Positions 1 through 9,935 of a stretch of 64,000 nucleotides of DNA are shown piece by piece. The stretch's first letter is position 1. Every line of letters starts with the position of its first letter. The stretch is from assembly GCF_000719555.1 (NCBI RefSeq), contig NZ_JOGX01000011.1, forward strand, positions 95,969-159,968, written 5' to 3'. Made by a program: the position numbers and the translations under genes. Source of the stretch: Streptomyces sp. NRRL F-5727 (GTDB lineage: Bacteria > Actinomycetota > Actinomycetes > Streptomycetales > Streptomycetaceae). The notes beneath the pieces are model-generated. The model saw only the letters and a list, made by a program, of their open reading frames with translations, did no database searches and had not been told where the DNA came from.

Positions 1-1075
<1,075 letters not shown>

Positions 1076-1121
1076 CTGGGTTCCCTGCTCTCCTTGTTGG
1101 GCCCGAAGTTTCTTAAGGGGT

Positions 1122-1139
1122 CTGGGGGCCGACCCCCAG
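1122..1139 (-). other. hairpin in the atpH-atpA intercistronic gap
   Basis: CTGGGGG and CCCCCAG form a perfect 7-bp stem with a four-base loop in the 137-bp gap between atpH and atpA, the largest gap in the visible part of the operon apart from atpI-atpB. No T-run follows. It could adjust the atpA dose (RNA processing, stability or partial termination); this is inference. Confidence 0.35.
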
Positions 1140-1212
1140 GAATCTTCTGCAATCTCTGCACGGCCCAACCGGGCCGCTGTGATGCGTGTTGTGTTGCCGG
1201 CGGCTGCTGCCG

Positions 1213-2028
1213 TCAGCCGGCCAGCCGCCGCTTCGCCTCGCCGAGGCGCTCGGAGACCGTGCCGTCGATGACCTCGTCACCGACTCGCACCGAGATCCCG
1301 CCGAGGACCGCGGGGTCCACGTCCAGGTTCAGGTGCATCTCGCGGCCGTACAGCTTCGCGAGGACGCCTCCGAGGCGCTGCTTCTGCTGATCGGTCAGCG
1401 GGACCGCCGAGGTGACGACCGCGACCATCCGGTCCCGGCGCGCCGCGGCGAGCTTGGACAGGGACTCGAGTCCCGCTTCCAGGCTACGTCCCCGGGGCTG
1501 GGTCACCAGACGGACGACCAGACGCTCGGTGGTCGTGTGGGCCTTTCCGCCGAGCAGGCTGCGGAGCAGCTCGCCCTTGGCGGTGGCCTTGGCGGTCTTG
1601 TCCGTCAGCGCCGAGCGGAGCTCGGTGCTGGAGGACACGATCCGGCCGAACCGGAACAGCTCGTCCTCGACGGAGTCGAGGGCGCCCGCCTTCTGGGCCG
1701 CGGTGAGGTCGGCGGTGTTCGCCAGCTCCTCGGCCGAGTCGACCAGGTCGCGCGAGCGCGACCAGCGGGACCGGACCATGCCGGAGACCAGATCGACGGT
1801 CTCCCCGCCCACCTGACCGGTCAGGAGTCGCTGCGCGAGCTCGGCCTTGGCCTCACCCGACTGCGCGGGATCGGTCAGGACCCGGCGCAGCGACACCTCA
1901 CGGTCGAGCAGGGCGGTGACTGCGGCCAGCTCGTCCGCCAGCTTCGTCGCGTCGACCGAGGTGTTGTCGGTCAGTGCGTCGAGGGACTCGCGGGCGGCGG
2001 CCAGTGCCTCACGGCTCGCTCCGTTCAT
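1213..2028 (-). CDS. atpH: ATP synthase F1 subunit delta
   Basis: Delta (OSCP-type) subunit that links the F1 head to the peripheral b stalk. The product is 271 aa, longer than the roughly 180 aa of enterobacteria but normal for Streptomyces; the extra length is helical and rich in Ala, Glu and Arg. The C-terminal signature [16 protein letters not shown], typical of the family, is near the end. The ATG start overlaps the stop of atpF by four bases (ATGA), which implies translational coupling. Part of the atpIBEFHAGDC operon. Confidence 0.96.
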   Translation of the reverse strand: MNGASREALAAARESLDALTDNTSVDATKLADELAAVTALLDREVSLRRVLTDPAQSGEAKAELAQRLLTGQVGGETVDLVSGMVRSRWSRSRDLVDSAEELANTADLTAAQKAGALDSVEDELFRFGRIVSSSTELRSALTDKTAKATAKGELLRSLLGGKAHTTTERLVVRLVTQPRGRSLEAGLESLSKLAAARRDRMVAVVTSAVPLTDQQKQRLGGVLAKLYGREMHLNLDVDPAVLGGISVRVGDEVIDGTVSERLGEAKRRLAG

Positions 2029-2570
2029 CGGACGGCCTCAGCCTTCTCCTCGAGCTCGTCGAGGAAGCGGTCGATCGTGCGGCTCTGGAGGGCGGCGTCC
2101 TCGAGGGACTCGCCGACCAGCTTGCCGGCCAGGTCGGTGGCGAGCTTGCCGACGTCCTGGCGCAGCGAGGCGGCCGCGGCCTTGCGGTCGGCCTCGATCT
2201 GCGTGTGGCCGGCGGCGATGATCTCCTCGCGCTGGCGCTGGCCCTCCGCCTTCATCTCCTGGATGATCGCGGTGCCCTGCTCCGTCGCCTCCTGGCGGAG
2301 ACGCGCGGCCTCGTGGCGGGCCTCGGCAAGCTGTGCCTTGTACTGCTCCAGCACACTCTGAGCCTCGATCTGGGCCGACTCGGCCTTCTCGATGCCACCC
2401 TCGATGGCCTCGCGGCGCTCGACCAGAACCTTGTTGATGTTCGGGAGGAGCTTCTTGGCGAGGAAGCCGAAGACGATGACGAAGGCGATCAGGCCGATGA
2501 CGAGCTCGTCAAGATGCGGGAGGAGGGGGGGCTGGGGCTCCCCCTCGGCCGCAAGAAGCAGAGCGTTCAC
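2025..2570 (-). CDS. atpF: ATP synthase Fo subunit b
   Basis: Subunit b of the peripheral stalk: one N-terminal membrane helix (about residues 24-44, LVIGLIAFVIVFGFLAKKLL) followed by a long charged coiled coil. Length 181 aa, normal. The start is a GTG at 2570 preceded by GGAAGG at good spacing. It lies 44 bp after atpE and overlaps atpH by 4 bp. Part of the atp operon. Confidence 0.95.
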   Translation of the reverse strand: MNALLLAAEGEPQPPLLPHLDELVIGLIAFVIVFGFLAKKLLPNINKVLVERREAIEGGIEKAESAQIEAQSVLEQYKAQLAEARHEAARLRQEATEQGTAIIQEMKAEGQRQREEIIAAGHTQIEADRKAAAASLRQDVGKLATDLAGKLVGESLEDAALQSRTIDRFLDELEEKAEAVR

Positions 2571-2614
2571 ATCAGTGCCTTCCGTGAAAATGTGGCTGTC
2601 GTCGAGAAGCAGGC

Positions 2615-2935
<321 letters not shown>

Positions 2936-3745
2936 TCAGTGGTGCTCGGAGAGCGCGCCCTGGACGTAGCTGCAGGCCAGGAGGACGAAGACGTACGCCT
3001 GGACGGCCTGGATGAAGAGCTCGAAGGCGGTCATCACGAGCACCATCACGAAGGAGGTGCCGGCGTAGATCACGCCGATGCCGTTGAGCAGGTACCAGGA
3101 GGCCAGCGAGAACATCACGATCAGCAGGTGACCGGCGAACATGTTCGCGAACAGTCGGACCGCGTGCGTGAAGGGCCGGATGATCAGGTTCGAGAAGAAC
3201 TCGAGGACGACGACCAGCGGGAGGATCGGGCCGAGGGACTTGTCCCAGCCGACGATGTTCTTCCAGCCGCCGACGAAGCCGTGCTTCTTGAAGGTCAGCG
3301 TGACCCAGAGCACGTACACGATCAGCGCGAGGGCCGCCGGGAAGGCGATCAGCGAGGTGACCGGGAACTGGGCGAGCGGGATGATCGACCAGAGGTTCAT
3401 CATCCAGACGAGGAAGAACATCGAGACCATGAAGGGGACGTACTTCTCGCCGTCCTTCTTGCCGATGATCTCGTAGACGATGCCGCGGCGCACGAAGTCG
3501 TAACCGGCCTCGCCGACCATCTGCATCTTGCCGGGGACCAGCTTCGGCTTGCGGAAGGCCGCCCAGAAGAAACCGACCACCACGACCGAGCTCAGGACCG
3601 CGAGCAGCATGGGCTTGGTCAGCTCGAAGCTGCCCCACGTCGCGATCGGCTCGTAGATGAACGTGTGCAGGCCCGGAGCCGGGAAGCCACATCCGGTGAA
3701 GATGTGGCAATCCGGGTCGAAGGCAAGCGTCTGGTCAGCACTCAC
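2936..3745 (-). CDS. atpB: ATP synthase Fo subunit a
   Basis: Stator subunit a, which forms the proton half-channels against the c ring. The product (269 aa) has several membrane helices and the family signature THAVRLFANMFAGHLL, which contains the essential arginine facing the c-ring carboxylate. I chose GTG 3745 (MSADQTLAFD) because GAAGGAG lies seven bases upstream; a longer reading from 3781 has no such site. It is separated from atpI by 225 bp, the largest gap in the visible part of the operon. Confidence 0.95.
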   Translation of the reverse strand: MSADQTLAFDPDCHIFTGCGFPAPGLHTFIYEPIATWGSFELTKPMLLAVLSSVVVVGFFWAAFRKPKLVPGKMQMVGEAGYDFVRRGIVYEIIGKKDGEKYVPFMVSMFFLVWMMNLWSIIPLAQFPVTSLIAFPAALALIVYVLWVTLTFKKHGFVGGWKNIVGWDKSLGPILPLVVVLEFFSNLIIRPFTHAVRLFANMFAGHLLIVMFSLASWYLLNGIGVIYAGTSFVMVLVMTAFELFIQAVQAYVFVLLACSYVQGALSEHH

Positions 3746-3970
3746 CGCGGGCTCCTTCAGCGTGGCGCATAGGTACGGCAACCTCGTTGTGTCGGCGCGG
3801 CGCGCAGCCGCGGGTCGGCACTGGACTGGTCTTACGGATAAGGGGGCGGCGGTTCGGCATCGAGCCTCGCGCTGGGACAGGCGCCTCTTCGGATGCCCGC
3901 GCCCGCAGTGCCGCAGTTGGCACCGGACGATAGCAGGAAGCAGAACGCGTCTTTATACCGGCCCTACCCC

Positions 3971-4384
3971 TCACGGCTTCGAACCCGTTTTCTCGGGCTC
4001 GACGTACGCGATCTTGGCCTTCATGTAGGCACGGGCCTGGGCCGCGACCCACACCACGGTCGCCGCGAGCAGCGTGAAGGCGAACGCCTTGAAGTCGAAC
4101 ACCGTGGTGCCCTTCAGCAAGGCGAGGAAGACGAACAGCACCAGCAGCTGGGTCGTGTAGAGCAAGAGCCCCATGGCCTGGAACAGCTGCGGAAGCTTCT
4201 TCGCCGTCCGCTGGAGCACCAGCATCCCGATGCCCATGAAGAGGATCACGACCAGGGTGCCGAGCACGGCGCCGATCGCCCCCTTCCCGCCGGCGACGAT
4301 CCCGCTGACGACCGTGGCGATGGCGCCGACGGCGGCAGTGGGTACGACGGCCGAGAGAAGAAGGCGTGCGTCGGTGGAAGGCAT
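3971..4384 (-). CDS. atpI: ATP synthase accessory protein AtpI-like
   Basis: Small four-helix membrane protein (137 aa) in the position of atpI, first gene of the atp operon. AtpI proteins are thought to help c-ring assembly or Mg transport; the role is poorly defined. Hydrophobic segments cover about residues 8-30, 34-55, 70-90 and 97-118. I chose ATG 4384 (MPSTDARLL), preceded by GCGGAG; a longer reading from 4480 adds unlikely sequence. A Rex-like operator and a promoter lie 125-180 bp upstream. Function is assigned mainly by position. Confidence 0.8.
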   Translation of the reverse strand: MPSTDARLLLSAVVPTAAVGAIATVVSGIVAGGKGAIGAVLGTLVVILFMGIGMLVLQRTAKKLPQLFQAMGLLLYTTQLLVLFVFLALLKGTTVFDFKAFAFTLLAATVVWVAAQARAYMKAKIAYVEPEKTGSKP

Positions 4385-4509
4385 GGCGGTGTCTCCGCTT
4401 GCTGGAGGGGGCGATGGTGTCGTCAGGGACGAGCGTATGCCCGGTCCGAGGTGGGTCTCGGGGCCAACAGACCGTCGCACTACGGTCTTTCGGCACTGTC
4501 GCCGGGTCT

Positions 4510-4525
4510 CGTGAACCGTATCACA
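4510..4525. promoter_or_regulatory. Rex operator (ROP)-like site before atpI
   Basis: CGTGAACCGTATCACA matches the Streptomyces Rex consensus TGTGAAC-N3-TTCACA at 11 of 13 defined positions. Rex is the NADH/NAD-sensing repressor of respiratory genes. The site would cover about +1 to +16 if the promoter at 4533-4562 is used, an ideal place for repression. The match is seen; binding is inference, though atp genes are plausible Rex targets. Confidence 0.6.
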
Positions 4526-4532
4526 AACTATT

Positions 4533-4562
4533 TGAATAGGTCTTTACTCATGGGTGTGCCAA
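4533..4562 (-). promoter_or_regulatory. candidate promoter of the atp operon
   Basis: On the minus strand TTGGCA (-35, 4562-4557) and TATTCA (-10, 4538-4533) are 18 bp apart in a locally AT-rich stretch that stands out in this GC-rich DNA. The -35 lies inside an imperfect palindrome TGTGCCAACTGTCACA (4555-4570) of unknown role. Transcription would start near 4526. Confidence 0.4.
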
Positions 4563-4667
4563 CTGTCACACATGAGGGGTACAACGCGCGGTTGTGCGCG
4601 ACAGCGGGGTGGCTTGTCTGGTATTGGGCTTCGCTGCGGCTTTCGGGCGGGCGGGCAGGGCGCCGCG

Positions 4668-5975
4668 TCAACTCGGCGTTCCGGCCTTCCGCCGGTCGGA
4701 GAAGCGCGAACGGTGACCGATGGCCGTCGAACCGTGCAGCCCGGCCGGCACCGGAACCCGCTCGTCCGCCGCGGCCTCGTGCTCCGGCTCCGGTTCGGGG
4801 ACCGGCTTGCGGCGCCGGTACCGCGGCGGGACGACGGCCTCCGCCCAGCGGGGCGCCCGCGGCGAGAAGCGCGGCAGCAGGAGCAGCACCAGACCGATGG
4901 CGCTCAGCACGGTGATGACCAGCACGATCCACATCGACGTCGAGTGCACCGAGTACGCGAGGGTGCCGAAGGCGATCAGCGCCGACCAGAAGTACATGAT
5001 CAGCACCGCCCGGCTGTGCGAGTGGCCGATCTCCAGGAGCCGGTGGTGCAGGTGCCCGCGGTCGGCGGCGAAGGGCGACTGGCCCTTCCAGGTGCGCCGC
5101 ACGATCGCCAGGACCAGGTCGGTCATCGGGATCGCGATGATGGTCAGCGGCAGGATCAGCGGGATGAAGACCGGCAGGGCCGCGTGGGTCGCCTCCCGGG
5201 TCGAGCCCTCGAAGATCTTCAGGGTGTCGGGGTCCACCTGGCCGGTGATCGAGATGGCGGACGCGGCCAGGATCAGGCCGATCAGCATCGAGCCGGAGTC
5301 GCCCATGAAGATCCGCGCCGGGTGCATGTTGTGCGGCAGGAAGCCCAGGCACATGCCCATGAGGATCGCGGCGAAGAGGGTCGCGGGGGCCGCCGCCTCG
5401 ATCGTGTAGCCGTACCAGAGCCGGTACGCGTACAGGAAGAAGGCGCCGGTGGCGATGCACACCATGCCGGCGGCGAGGCCGTCGAGGCCGTCCACGAAGT
5501 TGACCGCGTTGATCGTGAGGACCACCAGGGCCACCGTCAGCAGCGTGCCCTGCCACTGGGTCAGCGCGACCGTCCCGACACCGGGGATCGGCAGCCACAG
5601 GATCGTCAGGCCCTGCGCCACCATGACGCCGGCGGAGATCATCTGGGCGCCCAGCTTGATCAGCGCGTCCAGCTCGAACTTGTCGTCCAGGACGCCGATC
5701 AGCCAGATCAGCGCGGCGCCGGAGAGCAGCGCCCGCGGCTCGTTCGACTGGTCGAAGACGCTGTTGAGGTTCTGGAGGTGGTCGGCGACGAGCAGGCCCG
5801 CGCAGAGCCCGAAGAACATGGCGATGCCACCGAGCCGCGGAGTCGGTTCTCGGTGCACGTCACGCGCGCGGATCTCCGGCATCGCGCCGGTCGCGATGGC
5901 GAACTTCCGCACCGGACCGGTCAGCAGATAGGTCACCGCGGCCGTGACACAGAGCGTCAGCAGGTAATCACGCAC
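4668..5975 (-). CDS. WecA/TagO-type undecaprenyl-phosphate sugar-1-phosphate transferase
   Basis: Polytopic membrane enzyme (435 aa) of the MraY/WecA phosphoglycosyl transferase family, which transfers a sugar-1-phosphate (probably GlcNAc-1-P) from UDP-sugar to undecaprenyl phosphate, starting a wall polymer or teichoic-acid linkage. Visible motifs are RLGGIAMF (about 47-54), the DD pair in GVLDDKF (97-98) and NFVDGLDGLAAG (159-170), the Mg and substrate site. About ten membrane helices precede a charged, Pro-rich cytoplasmic tail of about 80 residues. GTG start at 5975. The same gene sits upstream of atp in mycobacteria (rfe/wecA), so the context agrees. Confidence 0.9.
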   Translation of the reverse strand: MRDYLLTLCVTAAVTYLLTGPVRKFAIATGAMPEIRARDVHREPTPRLGGIAMFFGLCAGLLVADHLQNLNSVFDQSNEPRALLSGAALIWLIGVLDDKFELDALIKLGAQMISAGVMVAQGLTILWLPIPGVGTVALTQWQGTLLTVALVVLTINAVNFVDGLDGLAAGMVCIATGAFFLYAYRLWYGYTIEAAAPATLFAAILMGMCLGFLPHNMHPARIFMGDSGSMLIGLILAASAISITGQVDPDTLKIFEGSTREATHAALPVFIPLILPLTIIAIPMTDLVLAIVRRTWKGQSPFAADRGHLHHRLLEIGHSHSRAVLIMYFWSALIAFGTLAYSVHSTSMWIVLVITVLSAIGLVLLLLPRFSPRAPRWAEAVVPPRYRRRKPVPEPEPEHEAAADERVPVPAGLHGSTAIGHRSRFSDRRKAGTPS

Positions 5976-6083
5976 GGGCTGTCCCCACAGGAATCGCTGG
6001 CCATCTCAGCCCCACACCCTAGCCGTGCCGTCCATGTGGTTGGAGACATCGGGGGCCGCGGAACGGTTGCGGCAGCCCCCCGC

Positions 6084-7331
6084 TCACCGTCCATACGGGG
6101 GAAAACTCCTGGTCAGCTCCCGTACCTCGGCCCGTACCCGAGCCGTCTCCTCCGGTTCATCGCGCAGCGCCGCGGTGAACAGGGCGGCGATCCTGGCCAT
6201 CTCCGGGGCGCCCATCCCCTGGGTGGTGACCGCGGCGGTGCCGAGCCGGATCCCGCGCCCGTCCCCGTACGGAAGGGCGCAGGTGTCCAGGACCATGCCG
6301 GCCGCGGCGAGCCGGGCGCGGGCGGTGCGGCCGTCGACGCCGAGCGGGGAGGCGTCGGCGGTGATGAGGTGGGTGTCGGTGCCGCCGGTGGTCAGCGCGA
6401 AGCCCTCGGCGGAGAGCGCGGCCGCCAGCACGCGCGCGTGGTCGACCACCCGATGGGCGTACCCGGTGAACGCCGGAGTGGACGCCTCCCCCAGGGCCAC
6501 CGCCTTCGCGGCGATGGTGTGCATCTGCGCGCCTCCCTGGGTGAACGGGAAGACCGCCCGGTCCACCCGCTCGGCCAGCTCCGCCGTGCACAGCACCATC
6601 CCGCCGCGCGGACCGCGCAGCACCTTGTGGGTGGTGGCGCAGACGACGTCGGCGTACGGGACCGGGTTCGGCGCCGCTCCCCCGGCGACCAGCCCGATGG
6701 GGTGGGCGGCGTCGGCGATCAGATAGGCGCCGACCTCGTCGGCGACGGCCCGGAAGAGCGCGTAGTCGGGGTGGCGGGGGTAGGAGATCGAGCCGCAGAC
6801 GATCGCCTTCGGCCGGTGGTGGCGGGCGAGCGCGGCGAGCTGCTCGTAGTCGATGAGCCCGGTCTCGGGGTCGACGCCGTACGGGACGAAGTCGAACCAG
6901 CGGCCCGAGAAGTTCGCCGGCGAGCCGTGGGTGAGGTGCCCGCCCTGGTCCAGGCCCATGGCGAGGACCGTGTCACCGGGCCTGAGAAGGGCCGCGTACG
7001 CCGCCAGGACGGCCGAGGAGCCGGAGTGCGGCTGGAGGTTCGCGTGATCCGCTCCGAAGAGCGCGGTGGCCCGTTCCACGGCGATCCGCTCGGCCGCGTC
7101 GGCGTACTCGCAGCCGCCGTGGTACCGGGCGCCGGGGTACCCCTCGGCGTACTTGTTCGCCAGCGGCGACCCCAGCGTCGCCAGCACCGCCGGCGAGGTG
7201 AAGTTCTCCGCCGCGATCAGCTGCAGCGTCTCGGCCTGCCGCCGCGCCTCCCCCAGCAGCACGTCGGCGATCTGCGGATCCTGCCGCCGCAGGACGTCGA
7301 GGACCTCATCGGGGGGCGCGCTGACGGACAT
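6084..7331 (-). CDS. glyA: serine hydroxymethyltransferase (paralogue)
   Basis: PLP enzyme that interconverts serine and glycine with tetrahydrofolate as one-carbon carrier. The product (415 aa) is full length, with AENFTSPAV (about 41-49), the PLP lysine K236 in TTHKVLRGPRGG and a final small domain. The aspartate segment reads ADAAHPIGLVAGG rather than the usual VDMAHFAGL, and several other blocks differ from housekeeping GlyA, so this is probably the second, divergent SHMT of Streptomyces. ATG start at 7331. It is co-directional with the genes on both sides. Substrate preference cannot be read from sequence. Confidence 0.88.
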   Translation of the reverse strand: MSVSAPPDEVLDVLRRQDPQIADVLLGEARRQAETLQLIAAENFTSPAVLATLGSPLANKYAEGYPGARYHGGCEYADAAERIAVERATALFGADHANLQPHSGSSAVLAAYAALLRPGDTVLAMGLDQGGHLTHGSPANFSGRWFDFVPYGVDPETGLIDYEQLAALARHHRPKAIVCGSISYPRHPDYALFRAVADEVGAYLIADAAHPIGLVAGGAAPNPVPYADVVCATTHKVLRGPRGGMVLCTAELAERVDRAVFPFTQGGAQMHTIAAKAVALGEASTPAFTGYAHRVVDHARVLAAALSAEGFALTTGGTDTHLITADASPLGVDGRTARARLAAAGMVLDTCALPYGDGRGIRLGTAAVTTQGMGAPEMARIAALFTAALRDEPEETARVRAEVRELTRSFPPYGR

Positions 7332-7400
7332 GGCTGACTCCGTGCCTGGAGGGACGTAGCACCAATGTAGGCGCGCCCTCCCCCAGGCGCCCCCCGGGAG

Positions 7401-7765
7401 ATCAGCCCCTGCTCGGCACGCCCGTCAGGGCGGTGACCACCGGGGGCCAGCCGGGGCCAGCCCTGGACGCGCCGCTTGCGCCGCTCGACCCCGGGGCCGC
7501 CCGGGCTTCGGGGCGCTGCGGCGTCCTCCGGCCGCGGAATCGGGGACCGGGCGTACGATCCCGCGTCAGCGCCTGGTCGGCACGCCCGTCAGGGCGGTGA
7601 CCACGGGGGGCCGGCCCTGCACGCGCCGCTCGCGCCGCTCGGCCCGGGGGCCTCCCGGGCTTCGGGCCGCTGCGGCGGCCTCCGGCCGCCGGCGCAGCGG
7701 GGTGCCGGATGGTCGCGTCAGCGCCGCGTCGGCACGCCCGTCAGGGCGGTGACGACGGGGTCCAG
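7401..7765 (-). repeat. three copies of the 3' end of the LMW-phosphatase gene
   Basis: The last 30-odd bases of the gene ending at 7718, including its stop codon, recur twice downstream together with a GC-rich spacer: copies near 7401-7565, 7566-7715 and 7716-7765, period about 150-165 bp. All share the core CGGCACGCCCGTCAGGGCGG. Read on the minus strand, both extra copies still encode VVTALTGVP plus two or three residues and a stop. The 386-bp gap between glyA and this gene holds nothing else apart from a hairpin. Confidence 0.85.
7674..7690 (-). terminator. GC-rich hairpin downstream of the LMW-phosphatase gene
   Basis: GGCGGCC-TCC-GGCCGCC, a perfect 7-bp stem with a three-base loop, 28 bp past the stop codon and inside the second repeat copy. 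There is no T-run, as is common in Streptomyces terminators. Confidence 0.4.
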
Positions 7766-8365
7766 GGCCTCCTGGATCTCGTCGCCGATGGAGCGGAAGA
7801 CGGTGATGGGGGCGCCGTAGGGGTCGTTGACCTCGTCGGCTTCGGCGGAGGGGGCCAGGAGCCACCCGCGTAGAGCGGCGGCCGCGCGGACCAGCGCGCG
7901 GGCGCGTTCGACCACGCCGTCGCGCGGGTCCGGGAGGGTCGCGGGGTCGATGGCGCGGACCAGCCGGGTGAACTCCTTCAGGGTGAAGGTGCGCAGGCCG
8001 GCCGAGTGACCCATCGAGATGACCTGCGCGCGGTGGTCGCGGGTCGCGGTGAGGACGAGGTCGGCGCGGATGACGTGCTCGTCGAGGAGCTCGCGCCCGA
8101 CGAAGCCGCTGTGGTCGGCGCCGAAGTCCGCGAGGACCAGCTCCGCGTTGGTCTCCATGGGGGCGCCCTCGTGGCCCCAGGTGCCGGCGCTCTCCACGAT
8201 GAGGCCCCGGCCGAGCCCGTCGCCGAGCCGCTGGCCCAGGGCGTGGCGGGTCAGCCGCTCGGTGATGGGCGAGCGGCAGACGTTGCCGGTGCTGACGTGG
8301 AGGATGCGGAAGGTGCCGACGTGCTGCTCGTACCCCGCTATGCCACGCCCCTCAGGGGCGGTCAA
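7718..8365 (-). CDS. LMW protein-tyrosine-phosphatase-like protein, nucleophile Cys replaced by Ser
   Basis: Low-molecular-weight protein tyrosine phosphatase fold (215 aa). The P-loop of active enzymes is C-x5-R; here it reads S25-T-G-N-V-C30-R31-S, so the nucleophile is serine while the second cysteine and the arginine remain. The DPY motif with the general-acid aspartate is present near the C-terminus (VNDPYGAP). Catalysis is therefore doubtful; it may bind phospho-ligands or act as a pseudophosphatase. I chose the TTG at 8365 because it overlaps the stop of the upstream gene (TTGA), has GAGGTGG before it, and no other start lies between it and the P-loop. Coupled to the threonylcarbamoyl-AMP synthase gene. 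Confidence 0.82.
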   Translation of the reverse strand: MTAPEGRGIAGYEQHVGTFRILHVSTGNVCRSPITERLTRHALGQRLGDGLGRGLIVESAGTWGHEGAPMETNAELVLADFGADHSGFVGRELLDEHVIRADLVLTATRDHRAQVISMGHSAGLRTFTLKEFTRLVRAIDPATLPDPRDGVVERARALVRAAAALRGWLLAPSAEADEVNDPYGAPITVFRSIGDEIQEALDPVVTALTGVPTRR

Positions 8366-9009
8366 CTGGCCACCTCGAGGTCGGGTACGACCTTGCGGAG
8401 CTCCTCCGGTGACAGCGCGCCCTCGCGCAGCAGCACCGGGACCTTGCCCGTGACGTCGACGATGGAGGAGGGGACGATGCCGGGCGTCGGGCCGCCGTCG
8501 AGGTAGACGGAGACGGCGTCGCCGAGCATCTGCTGGGCCGCGTCGCAGTCCTCCGGCGCGGGGTGCCCGGTGAGGTTGGCCGAGGAGACGGCCATCGGGC
8601 CGACCTCGGTGAGCAGCTCGATGGCGACCGGGTGCAGCGGCATGCGGATGGCCACGGTGCCGCGGGTGTCGCCGAGGTCCCACATGAGGGACGGCTGGTG
8701 GCGGGCGACGAGGGTCAGCGGGCCGGGCCAGAAGGCGTCGACGAGCTCCCACGCCTGCTCGGAGAAGTCGGTGACGAGGCCGTGCAGGGTGTTCGGGGAG
8801 CCGATGAGGACCGGCGTGGGCATGGTGCGGCCCCGGCCCTTGGCGGCGAGCAGGTCCGCGACGGCCTCGCCGGAGAAGGCGTCCGCGCCGAGTCCGTACA
8901 CGGTGTCGGTGGGGAGCACGACGAGCTCGCCGCGGCGGACGGCCGACGCGGCTTCGCGCAGGCCGGTCGCGCGGTCGGTCGCCTCGTTGCAGTCGTATCG
9001 ACGTGCCAT
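8362..9009 (-). CDS. L-threonylcarbamoyladenylate synthase (Sua5/YrdC/TsaC family)
   Basis: Makes threonylcarbamoyl-AMP from threonine, bicarbonate and ATP, the first step of the universal t6A37 modification of tRNAs that read ANN codons. The 215-aa product has the YrdC core: TDTVYGLGADA (about 38-48), KGRGR with the basic nucleotide pocket and the SSANLTG motif. It lacks the extra Sua5 domain, so it is TsaC-like in length. ATG start at 9009. It lies 37 bp after prmC and overlaps the phosphatase-like gene, an operon of translation-quality genes. Confidence 0.93.
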   Translation of the reverse strand: MARRYDCNEATDRATGLREAASAVRRGELVVLPTDTVYGLGADAFSGEAVADLLAAKGRGRTMPTPVLIGSPNTLHGLVTDFSEQAWELVDAFWPGPLTLVARHQPSLMWDLGDTRGTVAIRMPLHPVAIELLTEVGPMAVSSANLTGHPAPEDCDAAQQMLGDAVSVYLDGGPTPGIVPSSIVDVTGKVPVLLREGALSPEELRKVVPDLEVAS

Positions 9010-9046
9010 CAGTCGCGCTCCTCCTCTGTGGTGGTGCGGTGCCGGC

Positions 9047-9892
9047 TCATGGCATCGCCTTGCGGGCGGTCGCGAAGCGCGGCCGGTTGTTGAGGTCGGG
9101 GTGGTCGGCGGCGTCCGCCCAGCCGGCCTCCTCGTTGAAGATCCACGGCACCTGGCCGCCCTGGGTGTCGGCGTGCTCGATGACGACGAGGCCGCCGGGG
9201 CGGAGCAGCCGGTGCGCGGTGCGCTCGATGCCGCGGATGGTGTCGAGGCCGTCCTCGCCGGAGAAGAGGGCCATCTCGGGGTCGTGGTCGCGGGCCTCGG
9301 GGGCGACGTACTCCCACTCGGTGAGGGGGATGTACGGCGGGTTGGAGATGACCAGGTCGACCTGGCCGTTCAGCTCCGGGAGCGCGGTGAGCGCGTCGCC
9401 CTGGTGGACGGTGACGCGGGAGCCCTCGGCGTTCTTCCGGGTCCAGACGAGGGCGTCCTCGGACAGCTCGACGGCGTGGACCCGGGAGCGCGGCACCTCC
9501 TGGGCCATGGCGAGGGCGATGGCGCCGGAGCCGGTGCAGAGGTCGACGATGAGCGGCTCGACGACGTCCATGGCGCGCACGGCGTCTATGGCCCAGCCGA
9601 CCACGGACTCGGTCTCCGGCCGGGGCACGAAGACGCCGGGGCCGACCTGCAGCTCCAGGTAGCGGAAGAACGCCCGCCCGGTGATGTGCTGGAGGGGTTC
9701 GCGCGCCTCGCGGCGGGCGATGGCCTCCCAGTAGCGGGCGTCGAAGTCGGCGTCCTTGACGTTGTGCAGCTCCCCCCGCTTGACGCCGTGCACGAACGCG
9801 GCGAGCTCCTCGGCGTCGAAACGCGGTGAGGGAACGCCGGCGTCGGCCAGCCGCTGGGTGGCCTGGGCCACCTCGGCGAGCAGCAGGTTCAC
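9047..9892 (-). CDS. prmC: peptide chain release factor glutamine methyltransferase
   Basis: SAM-dependent enzyme that N5-methylates the glutamine of the GGQ motif in release factors RF1 and RF2. The 281-aa product has an N-terminal helical substrate domain, the SAM motif [12 protein letters not shown] and the catalytic NPPY in [15 protein letters not shown] start at 9892. It follows prfA by 43 bp, so enzyme and substrate are made together, as in many bacteria. Confidence 0.96.
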   Translation of the reverse strand: MNLLLAEVAQATQRLADAGVPSPRFDAEELAAFVHGVKRGELHNVKDADFDARYWEAIARREAREPLQHITGRAFFRYLELQVGPGVFVPRPETESVVGWAIDAVRAMDVVEPLIVDLCTGSGAIALAMAQEVPRSRVHAVELSEDALVWTRKNAEGSRVTVHQGDALTALPELNGQVDLVISNPPYIPLTEWEYVAPEARDHDPEMALFSGEDGLDTIRGIERTAHRLLRPGGLVVIEHADTQGGQVPWIFNEEAGWADAADHPDLNNRPRFATARKAMP

Positions 9893-9935
9893 GCGGTCCT
9901 CCGTGGTGCGGGGTGGGGCTGGGGAGTGGCCTTGC

